51,308 bases of DNA from Aphelidium insulamus (lineage: Eukaryota > Aphelidiomycota > Aphelidea > Aphelidiaceae), in contig JAZDSV010000074.1 in NCBI GenBank assembly GCA_036784855.1, positions 1 through 51,308 on the forward strand, written 5' to 3'. This document shows, in pieces, positions 41,920-51,308 of the stretch. The notes beneath the pieces were generated by a model that was given only the letters and a program-made list of their open reading frames with translations, was not told the DNA's origin and did no database searches. The translations under genes and the position numbers were made by a program. Position 1 is the stretch's first letter; the number at the start of each line of letters is the position of its first letter.

Positions 41920-43242
41920 CTACTGATGGTCACTTCTCCATAGGGCTAGAGTGCTGTTGAATGCCCCGGCGACCAGACCACTGGACGCACACACATCCAT
42001 GTCGGTGAGCCGTGCGAGGCCCGTCAGTGCCGCCACTTTGCGACAGCTAATGGCCACGCTAATTACCACAGCCGCCGCGGAGCTGTCATTCATACCGACC
42101 ACCAAACAGCTGCCACTCGGTGTCCATCTACACTGCAGTGTTAGCATCATACATGCCAGTATCAAAGATGAACATTGTCAAGCGCACCTTATCAACTGGC
42201 CACTCCCTTCAGTCAGCTTGAAGCACTCGGTGGCAAATCCGCTGCCAGACTGCAGCACATCGTCAGTGACTAGCCAAGTGAACACTCGGTCGTCGCACAC
42301 GGCGGCCAGTCTAAGATGATGTCAAATAAATATTCACGAGTTCATTCAAATCTATATCTCACCTCTCCCACTGCCCAAGAGACCAGTCAAATGATCGCGC
42401 GGGAAAGGTGCCCATCGGCAGGGAGAGTTTGCACACCCATGCTTTGCTCGCATAGTCCAGCAGCCACACACTGCCACCACTCATGCCAACCATCAGCCAT
42501 CGCTGGTCGGGATGGAACTGGCAGTGCGTGCCGCGTTCCGCCAACTGCTTCCAGTCAAACTCGCCGTCACTGAACCACAGCCGGCATGTCATATCATCTG
42601 TGGATGATTATACTGCCGCAGATCGTGTAAATAACACATACCAGACACGCTGGCCAGCACTGTGTCGTCTGGCAGCCCGTCGGCAGCATACGAGAATGCC
42701 ACGCTGTTTATAAAGTCGCGATGTCCCGCCAGTTCAACTACTGCAGCGTCCCGACTGCCCGGTCGCACCACCCTAATAACATTGTCGTCGCACGCAGCGG
42801 CAATGCTTTGCTCTGTGAGACGGTGAAGCAATTGGTATAACACCTACCTCCAGTGAAAGTCAGTAGGTGCCAGCGTGGTTGTGGACCTGTAGCCTTCTGG
42901 CTGCATGAACACGGTGTTGGGCGAGGACCAGCACAGCGCATGAATACTGTGGCCCATCCGGTAAGATACCACCTCTTCCACTCGCTTCCCGCGCACTCTA
43001 GCCACCGTCAGCTGGCCCAACTCTCCGCCGGCTGCAGGTTACAGCTTGTACACGATTGTATAAGTCGCACACACACCGTAGGCAAGCATTGGGGGTGTGG
43101 TGGACGCCTCTTCCAGCGCGTCTAGATTGCGCGGTGCAGTCCGTGCCCATCGCACTATATCCACGGGATGCGTAGTGCTAGTAGTCAGCAGTGGTTTGCC
43201 AGCGGCGCCTTGACGGCTCGGAGCGCTTTGTGCATTAACCAT
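41920..43242 (-). CDS. NUP37: NUP37-like WD40 nucleoporin
   Basis: Six exons read right to left: 43077-43242, 42848-43031, 42642-42805, 42363-42597, 42188-42310 and 41920-42127, summing exactly to 359 residues. WD-type blades are visible. The blade ELAGHRDFINSVAFS followed by LASVSDDMTCRLW closely matches NUP37 (GHTDFINGLVF, ASVSDDHTCRIW). Other matching blocks are IHALCWSS, SIAAACDDNVIRVV, HCQFHPDQRWLMVGMSGGSVWLLD and LAAVCDDRVFTWLV. NUP37 belongs to the Y-complex (Nup107-160) of the nuclear pore scaffold; S. cerevisiae lacks it while many other fungi keep it. Introns are 42-60 bases. The generic WD40 fold means another WD protein cannot be fully excluded. Confidence 0.8.
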
Positions 43243-43525
43243 GTTGTGATAGGAGTTAAATATGTAAATATTATTTTATTACGCTCTATTCACAATTCAC
43301 AGACTTCAGTCGTTAAAAGTCGTTGATATGTGACACTTGATATGTGTATGTATGCGTACAACACAGATGCACTAAATGCCTGTGTTATGCATCGTATATG
43401 AAGTATGAGTGCACCTTTATGTATACGCGTCTATAGAGAGTCTAATATATAGATCAACAATTCACTATACACACTAGTACTACATTAGGCATGTCTACTC
43501 TACTATAATAGTTAATAGTATGGCA

Positions 43526-44809
43526 TCACGCAGTCAAAATCTCCACCCCGGTCTCTGTGACCAGCAGGGTGTGCTCAAATTGCGCTGACCGCCGCCCATC
43601 TGCCGTGACCGCCGTCCAGTCATCCGGCCAGTGCTCATCGCGCCACGTCCCCTCCGATATCATGGGCTCAATGGTGAATGTGTGCCCGGGTCGCATCACT
43701 CCAATGGCCTTGTTCTCTGCATTAATGGTTAATGTTACCTGATATGCAGATATAAATACTTGCTGGAATAGTGAGGCACGCTTGGAGAGCAGTGGAACAA
43801 GCGGTTAATGCCGTGGCCGCAGTACGTCTTCACCACCGAGTGTCCGTTGGCAGACGCGGTCTTTTGGATAATGTCGCCCAGTTCGCGATACTTTCTTCCC
43901 GGCTTGACTGCAGATAGCCAATATTAGCTACTTAGATACGCGGTATAAATCAATACAAACCATGTTCAATGGCCTTCATGAGACAGGAGCGAGCACTGTC
44001 GACCAGCGCCCGGCCAGCCTCGTCCACATTGCCCACCAGATATGTCTCGTTCATGTCCGCATGAAAGCCGTCATAGTACACGGATATGTCAAGGTTGACT
44101 ATATCGCCGTCCTGCAGTTGCCGCCGATCCGGTATGCCGTGGCAAATCACCTCATTCACACTGGTGCAACATGATTTCGGGAACCCGTTATAGTTGAGTG
44201 GCGAGGGGTATGCGCCGAACGCAATGGTGGCCTCGTGGCACACGCGGTCCAGCTCGTCGGTGGTGACGCCGATCTGGACGGCGGCGGCGGTGGTGTCGAG
44301 CACGCGACGCGCCATCCGACACACCTGCCGCATCTTTTCAATCTCGGCGCCGTTCAGCACCTGGATGGTGGAGCTGCCGCGGATGGAGCGCTCGCTGCGT
44401 GGAATGCCTGCGCGTACGTATAAGAGTCAGAGCCGGGGAGAAGTTATTGCTGCTTGTGGAATGCATCGTACCGTCCACGGCATAGTCTGGTTTGGGGATG
44501 GAGGCGGGCACGGCACGTCGCGCACTAAGCGGGTAGTGCGGCCGCAGCAGGCCAGTGTACTGAAATCCGGGCCACGGGTCAGTGTTGATGGGCTCGGCTG
44601 GGAGCGTCAAGAATGTAGAGAGAGAGAGTACTACCTTACATACCGGACTCCTGAGCGGCGACGTGCAGCTGTTTGTGCGCGGCCCAGTTCTCTTTGAAGC
44701 ATGGCTGCGAGCAAAAGTAGGCTGCCGGCAGCTTCAGCTTCATGCACGTCGGGCACTGCAGCTTGGCCGGCTTGTCGCAGCCGGCGCCGTGGCAAGTTTT
44801 TCCCTCCAT
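43526..44809 (-). CDS. MAP1: methionine aminopeptidase 1
   Basis: Five exons read right to left: 44644-44809, 44472-44597, 43961-44407, 43764-43907 and 43526-43716, giving 357 residues. An N-terminal MYND-like zinc finger pair ([19 protein letters not shown], then [19 protein letters not shown]) is typical of cytosolic type 1 enzymes. [11 protein letters not shown] precedes the catalytic pita-bread domain. Metal ligands are visible: two Asp in [20 protein letters not shown], His in [10 protein letters not shown], Glu in [11 protein letters not shown] and Glu in [10 protein letters not shown]. The substrate His (CHGIP) is present. It removes initiator Met co-translationally. Intron 43717-43763 requires a GC donor (gcaagt), which restores HYSKNKAIGV. 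Confidence 0.94.
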
Positions 44810-44962
44810 CTGAGCGTGGAGATTGCTGTTAAAGTCTCCCGATTGATCAATAATTGCCACCATGACATACATTCATACATACCTTTCAACATATATGTAC
44901 ATAGACGCACACATACACACAGACACACACAACAACAGACATACCCATACACGCAGACACAT

Positions 44963-45661
44963 CTAGTTATTTAGTATAGTTTGCGGAATTTTTTTCCGCT
45001 CCTCATCACAGCCAGCCGCAGTCCACAATTGATCCACTTGACTTCGCAGTGTTTCTAACTCCTCAGGTTGGAACTGAAACCTATTTGCGGCCATAGTCAA
45101 TCGTTCAGGTCCTAGCAGCTCAGCTGGCAGCGCTTTGACATAAAGTGCCACGTCGCACAATTCGTTGCACTGTAGCACTTTATCTAAAACTCCGTGTTAT
45201 GTACTATTTTCATTTGACAGGAAACTTTTGATTCTCACCTTCAACAATGGCCATGATCGCCAGTGCTGTGCGAAGCAGTCCATTATAACCTATGGGATAT
45301 GTTAACTAAAGACCTCTCAAACAATCACCTTACCTTCGCAGTACATTATGTCCCAGGCACGTAAAACTGATGGCCACGGTAACGAGATGGCAAACAGTCC
45401 CACAAACCAATTGTAGAGGAAGAGATTAATGCCGAATTCAAATCTTTCCATATGTGCTGCCAAAGCTGGCAAATAACGGTGCAGAAGAACGCTGAAAACA
45501 ATCGCAGACTTTTGCAATCCCACCATGCCATGGTTGTAAAAACCCACCATATATCGATCAATGGTGGCACCAGGAGCCAGAATGCATCCTTGTATACCAT
45601 TCATAAAATCTCTGATGATTTGACATAACACACATACCTCTGGCGACATCCGCATCAGCAT
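44963..45661 (-). pseudogene. truncated TBC (Rab-GAP) domain relic
   Basis: Pieces at 45638-45661, 45334-45588, 45239-45289 and 44963-45183 are joined by intact-looking GT-AG introns and encode the second half of a TBC domain. Matches are LMRMSPEDAFWLLVPP, then YNHGMVGLQKSAIVFSVLLHRYLPALAAHM, NWFVGLFAISLPWPSVLRAWDIMYCEG and GLLRTALAIMAIVED. The first half of the domain, with the catalytic Arg and Gln fingers, is absent. Only about 160 bases separate the fragment from the next gene upstream. The 45334-45588 exon is one base short: the frame changes near 45548-45560, between VPPLI and DRYMVGFYN. It is therefore unlikely to make an active Rab GTPase-activating protein. Exons lying far away or an assembly error are alternatives. 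Confidence 0.62.
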
Positions 45662-45822
45662 TGCTCCGGTTCAACAAAGTTCAGCCGATATCGACTTGTA
45701 GTGCACATTGCGTAGTCACTGCAGTATTGTATCAGCGGTATTGCAATTGTAATGCAGTTGACGGAGCCGGGTCAGGCAGCTAAGGATTAGAAGCAAGATG
45801 TATAGCACATTGCAGATACGAT

Positions 45823-46490
45823 CTATACTTGTCCGAGCAGAGCAGGATTAGAGAGGAGATCATCCTCTTCAAGCTTGCTCATGGGCGGCACCAAACTATG
45901 GCTGTATCGCATTATAATTTGATACTTTGAGTTATAGGAAACCGACATACATAATGCGACCTCGATCGTAGAAGCCATATTTACGGGTACTGGCTCTTTC
46001 CACATTCAATTGCAGTAGTGCAGTAGATTCAACAGCTGGAGAGCGGTATCGGACGGCGCTAATATGCAGATTATGCAGCACGGAGAGTGTTTGCAGGAAC
46101 CACAGCGAAGGATCAGTCAATTTAAGGTAGGCCTTGGAACTTATCGAACCGGTCTCCATCGGCACCTTGAATTCAATGGTACGACAGCCACCAATGTGCA
46201 CCCGCCGCAGTAAGCGGCGACAGCTCAAGTAGTCATCGATAGCCGTGGGTGAGGAAAATCGCGCATCATCATCTCTGATATCGGCATCGGCAGCGTTCAC
46301 GGTGGCCTGACTGGTGTACTTTACGCGGCGGCCAGACGACGAATCGCGGCCGCCAATGGTAACCACCAGTGACTTGTCGACTTGTGGTGGGAGACTATAT
46401 ACATTAGTAGTCAGCACGAATATCCACACCGCTCTACTTGCAAGTGAAAGCAGACAATGGGCCGCGCGAGCGCGCCGGGTACGATATCAT
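45823..46490 (-). CDS. hypothetical protein, three exons
   Basis: Exons read right to left: about 46438-46490, 45951-46394 and 45823-45901. The first usable ATG (46488-46490, MISYPARSRGPLSAFTCN) gives 191 residues. The frame stays open upstream to about 46637 without another ATG, so a further 5' exon is possible. Introns of 43 and 49 bases keep phase. Visible parts: LPPQVDKSLVVTIGGRDSSSGRRVKY, a cysteine-containing strand (LLRRVHIGGCRTIEFKVPM), LTDPSLWFLQTLSVLHNLHISAVRYRSPAVESTALLQLNVERAS, and an acidic end (MSKLEEDDLLSNPALLGQV). Strand-rich with no membrane segment. Family not recognised. Confidence 0.5.
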
Positions 46491-47360
46491 CAGTGGCGAA
46501 CCAGCGGGCGCGAAATGGTAGTCTCGCGTCCCACAAGCTGCCGGCGCGTCAAATAAATCTACGCTATAAACAGTATATGCAGTATTATACGTGCCTAAAT
46601 GCACGGCACTGGAACACCCACACCAGCAGTATGACAAGCGCGTATCGTGGCTGCGTCATGCTTCTGTGAAATTACGCGCAGTTACCCCTGGATCGCTCAC
46701 TCCTTTAAATATTCACATGGAAGCCTAAACATCGCTGAAACATCGGTTGTTTCTGTAATATAGATACATATGTATGCAGTACATAAACGGCGCAGCAGCT
46801 ACGTCCCGGCTGTTCACTATCAAAGTGTGAACCGTCGGTAGTACCGCGATGAAGGTCTAATGTACACTTGTTAGGGTCTAATGGCCTTCACTTGTAACGT
46901 ATATCACACGTTTGCTGAAAAGAAATATTTATGGATCCAGCCAGCGTCAAAGCTCCCTTGTGTGCCAATTGAAAGATCTTCAGAATTGATGTTAGCTTAA
47001 GCTTAAGCTCACATAGCCATCGCGCTTTCTACGATATGTTTCTGTTAATTGAGACCAAGTGCGCCCACCAGAGACTCAGTCGACAATGAAAGTTCTAATA
47101 TCTATATCTATCTGTATATCTATCTGTATATCTATCTGTATATCTATCTCTATAACTATATATTAACGAGCAACATACGCAGCCAACATGGCAACGCGCA
47201 TCTCGACACATCTCTTTGTGACTGAGTGCCGCCTGCTTGCAGACACCTCCTTGCAGACACGTCAGCGTGCACACACACACCCACCCACAGCCGTACGCAC
47301 TGTTGCCACCACGCTGCAGCATCTCACGCGTCACACTCATCTCCAGCCAGCACCGCCAAC
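46491..47360. other. divergent intergenic region
   Basis: 870 bases between the minus-strand hypothetical gene and the next plus-strand ATG. Contents: a possible missing 5' exon of the minus gene (46491-46637), a CCAAT at about 46965-46969, a palindromic gcttaagcttaagc near 46996-47009, and a short tandem repeat annotated separately. The stretch 47226-47360 is open in the frame of the downstream gene but has no ATG. Confidence 0.4.
47101..47160. repeat. 12-base tandem repeat (tatctatctgta)n
   Basis: About four consecutive units of tatctatctgta, degenerating to tatctatctcta and then tataacta at the right end. It lies roughly 200 bases upstream of the 47361 start. Confidence 0.85.
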
Positions 47361-49364
47361 ATGGTCCACGCCACCATCGCCACCACTGTCTCAACATCGC
47401 GTCACTTCCATCGCGGTGGACAGAGCGGCGCCATCTCTTCAACTGGCACCGGCACCACGGTGACCTCCGCCACCACCGATGGACCCGTGTTTCGTCGCGC
47501 GTGGGACGAACTGCTCACTACCAGTGGCCGGTACAACCCGCCCGTGCTGGCCACCGCACAGACACGTGCACGCATGGCGGCTGCTGCGGCTGCCTCGACT
47601 GCTGCTGCGCCGCCCTCTCCGACCACTGTCACTAGCACCAGCAGCTGGCGCCCGGGCGGGATCGGCTACTGCCCACACGGCGCCGACGTGGCTGGCGGCA
47701 ACAGTGATGATGACAGTGGTGACGAGTGTGTGTTGCCGCGCAGTCGACAGTACCGCTCAACCGCCGTCCACACCAGCGATGTGGTGTCCTTTGGTGTGCT
47801 CGGCAGCAGCAGCAGTAGTAGTGTGGGCGGCGGTGGCAATGGAAGTCGTGGGGGACGCAATCCCGAAGCGCACAACCCCGGCGCGGACAACGACGACGAC
47901 TCCATACCGACGTACCGGTGGCAGCTGGTTGTCGCGGTGGACAAGGCACTGTCTCCGCCGGCAGACAGCGAGCAGCTGCTGGCCCGCCGCCGGTTGTCCC
48001 GGGACGCGGCGCGCACCCGTGCCTACGACATTGCCTCTCAAATGATCAACGCCGACATGCTGTCGCGCGGGCTGTACCGTACGGGTGGCGGCCACGGTCG
48101 CGGAACCGCCACTGCTCTGGAATCTAGCGCCAGGGAGTTTGGCGGCTTTGGCGGAGTGGCCGACAATGCAGCCGCGCCGTCTCTGACGGCATCCATCGCC
48201 GCGGCATCGACGCGACAGTCGCCCTTCACCCGGCTGGAGCAGATACAGCGCCGGCTGGTGGAGCTACATCGCCACACTGCCGCCGCCGCGCACAGCGCCG
48301 TCAATGGCAGCAGTAGCAGTGCCGACACCCCATGGACAGGCGATGACAACGAGGACGCGCTGATGGCCATGACGGAGCCGCTGTTGCGCGTGCACCGTCG
48401 CCATACTGCCGAACCCGTGGTCACCAGCGGGCAGTACCGCGCCGTAGTGCCCATCAGCGGGTCCACGGTGCAGCCGCGGCGGCAACAGCAACATCTGCGC
48501 TCGCCGCCATCGCCGCCATCCGACCCGGCAGTGGCAGCCACCGTCACGGGCGAAAATGCGGGCGGCCCATTCGCGCCGCTCTCTCGTCAGGAGCTGCTGC
48601 GCGTGCTTACCAACCGCCCGACGCCGGCCGCCGCTACTTCCTCGGTCTCCTCAGTAGACTCGATGCCGGCCCTGCTGCCCTACCAGCCGCCTCCGCCGTA
48701 CAGCAGCACACGCCGCCGCCACCAGCACCAGGAACGCTCCTCCTCCTCGCTGGACAGTGACCACGAAGACTCGTCCACTCCCGCCGTGACCGCCAACTCC
48801 ACAGCGGCTGTTAATGGTGGCGGTCATGGCTCCACGGTAGCGGCGCCGACGCGTTTTCTCCGGCCTCGCACCCGACCGCCCACACAGTCCACCACGTCGG
48901 CCACTGTCACGGCGACATCCTCGGGCGGCGGGATCTCTACGGTGTCACGCCCGTCGTCGTCGTCACGCTTTCCCGACTTGAACGATCGCGAGGCCATGCG
49001 CGAGTTCATGAGTGAGCCGCGGCGTCGTGAACGTCAGGCGCGCAGCGATGCCATCACGGCACACGCGATCGCCACCACGCTCCGCCTGGCCAATGATGCT
49101 GATGCTAATGACGATATGGACGATCATGATGGCGATGAGGTAGACGGCGACGTGCGTATGGATGTGGACGTGGTGTTCGCTGACAGCGGGACTGCTTCGA
49201 TCAGTGCCGCCGACAGAGTGGCGTGGCGCGGCGAGGGCGGCCGGGTAACACCGCTGAGCACCGCGCGCAACAATCCACACAGGCGTGCATACGAAGCGGC
49301 ATTTGGACGGCGTGGCGCTGGTAATGACAGCGCTGACGGTGACAGTGGTTCGCAGTTCCGCTGA
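47361..49364 (+). CDS. long low-complexity protein, unknown function
   Basis: Single exon of 667 residues from the first in-frame ATG. Mostly Ser/Thr/Ala/Pro/Arg-rich and probably disordered. Segments with more normal composition are VFRRAWDELLTTSGRYNPP; YRWQLVVAVDKALSPPADSEQLLARRRLSRDAARTRAYDIASQMINADMLSRGL; SPFTRLEQIQRRLVELHRH; and, near the end, FPDLNDREAMREFMSEPRRRERQARSDAITAHAIATTLRLANDADAND. An acidic stretch (DDMDDHDGDEVDGDVRMDVDVV) follows. No RING, zinc-finger, kinase or membrane signature. High GC and strong codon bias support coding. It resembles the acidic protein at 4637-6112 only in being intronless and low-complexity. Confidence 0.6.
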   Translation: MVHATIATTVSTSRHFHRGGQSGAISSTGTGTTVTSATTDGPVFRRAWDELLTTSGRYNPPVLATAQTRARMAAAAAASTAAAPPSPTTVTSTSSWRPGGIGYCPHGADVAGGNSDDDSGDECVLPRSRQYRSTAVHTSDVVSFGVLGSSSSSSVGGGGNGSRGGRNPEAHNPGADNDDDSIPTYRWQLVVAVDKALSPPADSEQLLARRRLSRDAARTRAYDIASQMINADMLSRGLYRTGGGHGRGTATALESSAREFGGFGGVADNAAAPSLTASIAAASTRQSPFTRLEQIQRRLVELHRHTAAAAHSAVNGSSSSADTPWTGDDNEDALMAMTEPLLRVHRRHTAEPVVTSGQYRAVVPISGSTVQPRRQQQHLRSPPSPPSDPAVAATVTGENAGGPFAPLSRQELLRVLTNRPTPAAATSSVSSVDSMPALLPYQPPPPYSSTRRRHQHQERSSSSLDSDHEDSSTPAVTANSTAAVNGGGHGSTVAAPTRFLRPRTRPPTQSTTSATVTATSSGGGISTVSRPSSSSRFPDLNDREAMREFMSEPRRRERQARSDAITAHAIATTLRLANDADANDDMDDHDGDEVDGDVRMDVDVVFADSGTASISAADRVAWRGEGGRVTPLSTARNNPHRRAYEAAFGRRGAGNDSADGDSGSQFR

Positions 49365-49959
49365 TGATGACATTTAGACCTTACCTTATAATTAGAGTGT
49401 TTCGCGTTGACTGCGGTATAGATAGGACAGGATCAGCGTAAGCGATGCGTTTTGTATTTGCGGTGCTGACGTTGTGCCCAGCCGGCGATAGGCACAATTG
49501 CATCTTTGGGCGGTCCAACGAGTTAGGAGAGCACTTACATCATGCAGTTTGCCAAAAGCAGCCGAAACCATTTTCTTGTTGCACCGCAATGTCCGGGGAG
49601 GTAGCGCACGCGGAAAATTTCCACGTAGTTGTATAGCAGGGTCTCCGGATTCACCCGGAAACACTGTATATGGAGTGAGATCAGGTATCACGTATCCACT
49701 CTCCGACTTGCCTCCACATATATCGGCAGCTCGATATCACCCAGAGTCTTGTTAATTCAGCGTTTTTGCCGGAAACGTCAGGGCGTCAACCACGTCGTTT
49801 GCTAAAGTTATTGAATAGGGTAGCGCCACGATCTGGGTATTTGTGTGTGTGTCTGTCTGTGTTCACTGGCACGTCATATTGGACTGCGACGATCCACGTC
49901 ATCGCAGCAATGAACAGTATGCATTGAACACAAAGTGCACACGAAAAACATGTATTTGC
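49365..49959. other. intergenic region containing a kinase pseudogene fragment
   Basis: 595 bases between the stop of the low-complexity gene and the stop of the PIP kinase gene. The only recognisable content is the kinase fragment at 49535-49750. The rest (49751-49959) shows a short TG-rich stretch near 49842-49860 and no coding signal. Confidence 0.45.
49535..49750 (-). pseudogene. truncated tandem copy of the PIP kinase gene
   Basis: Reading right to left, KTLGDIELPIYVE is followed by a 48-base GC-AG intron (49664-49711, donor gcaagt, acceptor tacag). Then come CFRVNPETLLYNYVEIFRVRYLPGHC and, in another frame, a degenerate GKLHDV block. Each piece matches the intact neighbour (KTLGSIEV...PEYVE, a 47-base GC-AG intron, YCRANPGTLLANYVAMFRVRHRRGHC, then GQLYDL). 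The copy lacks the ATP-binding exon to the left and everything after the DLKGS region, so it cannot encode a kinase. It is a partial duplication in direct orientation, about 200 bases downstream of the parent gene. Confidence 0.8.
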
Positions 49960-51168
49960 CTATACTGCGGCCGCCGACAAAAAGGCCACGAAGCGCGCGG
50001 CGTAGGCGGCCGGCGGGGCACACGAGATGCGCTGCACAACGTTAGTACATACTCTTAAAAATATGTAACGATGATATAAGGTACGTACCGCCCGGCCCTT
50101 GGCGGCACCCACGAAGAGACGCTCAACTCGTTTGCGGGCGGCAAACGGGGTCAGGATGTCGATGATCCCGCCCGCAAACGAGTCGCCCCCGCCGCCCAAA
50201 GCAGGGAGTAATCCATACTCCCCACTTGGGCAAGGAAGGCGGCATCCTTCTCCAGGGCGGCCAAAAACCGCGCCGCATCGCCACTCTTGATCTTCTCCTC
50301 GTTGCGGAGAAAGTCCTTGTCCTTTAGGACGCTTTCTCCGCAACGAGCGCGGCGGCCGGCCAGCGAGCCCTTGAGGTCGTAAAGCTGTCCGGAAACCCCG
50401 CGGCACACGTTCTCCATCACTACTACGTAGCAATGTCCGCGGCGGTGGCGCACGCGGAACATCGCCACGTAGTTGGCGAGGAGGGTTCCCGGATTCGCCC
50501 GGCAGTACTGTACATGGCGTGAGACAGGTCATCACGTAACTATATTCCACTTGCCTCGACGTATTCAGGCAGGAGGCGCTTGGTATGGCCAACCTCTATG
50601 CTACCCAGAGTTTTGGCGATGTAGCGTCTGTTCTCGCTCCAAAACATGGCGCTGCCAGACTTGCCGGCACCGGTCTCCTTCATGGGCGCCTGGAACGCGG
50701 TCTATGTATTGTTAGGCATACGCGGTATATCCTCATCCACAACAGTAGTTTACATACCGCCATCTCCATCAGGTCCTTCTCGGTGGACAGCGTGGCCAGA
50801 CCGTCGCGGCAGTAGAATTTTATGGCCGGGTCGCTGGTGCCGGAGCCGAGACAGTTGACGGCGGCGCGTATGCGGCTCTCCAACACGCCGCTGATCACGG
50901 TTGAGGCGCTGGTGTCGACAGAGTTGCGGGGACTGTCATTCGGCGCGCAGAGAGCCGGCTTGATATCTTCAATGTCGATGGAGAGCGAGGCGCTGGACAG
51001 CACTTTGGTGTCGGCCGATAGTTCGCTGCACGGAATAGACGTGGAGCTGATGGTGGTAGTGGTAGTGGTGGCCGAGGACTGTTTCTTTGATTTTCGTTCC
51101 AGCAACTTCATGGTGGCAGCTTCGATGGTGTGTAGCAGGGCTTGGGTGCGCAGTGCTGAAAAGCTCAT
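49960..51168 (-). CDS. phosphatidylinositol phosphate kinase family protein, one apparent frameshift
   Basis: Exons read right to left: 50758-51168, 50555-50689, 50089-50507 and 49960-50031. Residues 1-110 are Ser/Thr-rich and unconserved. The lipid-kinase core follows: APMKETGAGKSGSAMFWSENRRYIAKTL (glycine-rich loop and ATP-binding Lys), YCRANPGTLLANYVAMFRV, QLYDLKGS and MDYSLL. Next come GGIIDILTPFAARKRVERLF and the closing ISCAPPAAYAARFVAFL. These motifs define the PIP4/5-kinase fold; I cannot decide the substrate class. Exon 50089-50507 is one base short of a codon multiple. The frame must change at a C5 run near 50185-50200, between MDYSLLWAA and GDSFAGG. That is either a recent mutation or a homopolymer error. 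Intron 50508-50554 is GC-AG (gcaagt). Confidence 0.8.
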
Positions 51169-51308
51169 ATCAGTGCGTAAGTAAGCGCGGGAGTGTAAAG
51201 TGCAGCAGGGAGAGCGGGAAAGAAAGCATCTATTTTGTGCGCGCGCGACATGGTCCCAGCCCTGTGTGGCATCTGATTCGCGGGGAGAGTTCGAGTGACG
51301 CTGTTGCA

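Noticed and set aside
49392..49691. Minus-strand frame near 49.5 kb as an independent gene
   Set aside because: Its recognisable parts are in a different frame and match the PIP kinase exons, so it is a pseudogene fragment.

Overview
The window is nuclear DNA of a eukaryote, most likely an early-diverging fungus or a close relative (chytrid, blastocladialean or aphelid grade). Genes are packed on both strands and interrupted by many introns, mostly 40-65 bases. A class IV chitin synthase, fungal-type SPT7 and SNF4, and a fasciclin-domain secreted protein point to fungi. FIGNL1, NUP37, a GIGYF-like protein with a candidate 4EHP-binding motif and an animal-type glutamate dehydrogenase argue against a yeast-like ascomycete. 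A Crinkler-type NTPase fits chytrid or glomeromycote-like lineages. The placement is inference; no rRNA or tRNA was recognised.

Layout. 1-6.1 kb: LYAR-like nucleolar protein, a small secreted/anchored protein, ribosomal protein eS27 (minus) divergent from TOM20, the AMPK gamma subunit SNF4, and a very acidic low-complexity protein. 6.1-9.5 kb: two secreted-protein genes (one FAS1) and a coiled-coil protein. 9.6-17 kb: chitin synthase (minus) divergent from the AAA ATPase FIGNL1, with a uORF abutting the FIGNL1 start. 17-20.3 kb: a small membrane protein and a decayed Crinkler-type NTPase. 20.3-25.2 kb: UTP5/WDR43, proteasome beta7 and NEDD8. 25.4-31.8 kb: a perfect palindrome, then SPT7 and TFIIH p62. 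31.8-33.7 kb: a probable LINE remnant with A-rich tail and a heptad-repeat coiled-coil gene. 34-39.1 kb: GIGYF-like protein converging on glutamate dehydrogenase. 39.1-49.4 kb: a disrupted secreted-protein gene, a hypothetical gene, NUP37, methionine aminopeptidase 1, a truncated TBC-domain relic and two unknown genes. 49.4-51.3 kb: a PIP kinase-family gene with a truncated, degenerate copy of itself just downstream.

Genes were assembled exon by exon. For most conserved genes, summed exon lengths are an exact multiple of three, which supports the splice sites chosen. Functionally this is mainly housekeeping: ribosome biogenesis (LYAR, UTP5, eS27), transcription (SPT7, TFB1), protein turnover and maturation (beta7, NEDD8, MAP1), mitochondria (TOM20, GDH), energy sensing (SNF4) and cell wall (CHS). 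Dispersed among these are faster-evolving secreted or effector-like loci, several carrying frameshifts.

The strongest unusual signal is the number of GC-AG introns. Six are needed to keep genes in frame, four with the optimal gcaagt donor, and one has a matching copy in the duplicated kinase fragment. No single undescribed system stands out. The decayed Crinkler NTPase, the antenna-type GDH and the PIP kinase duplication are the best candidates for follow-up.
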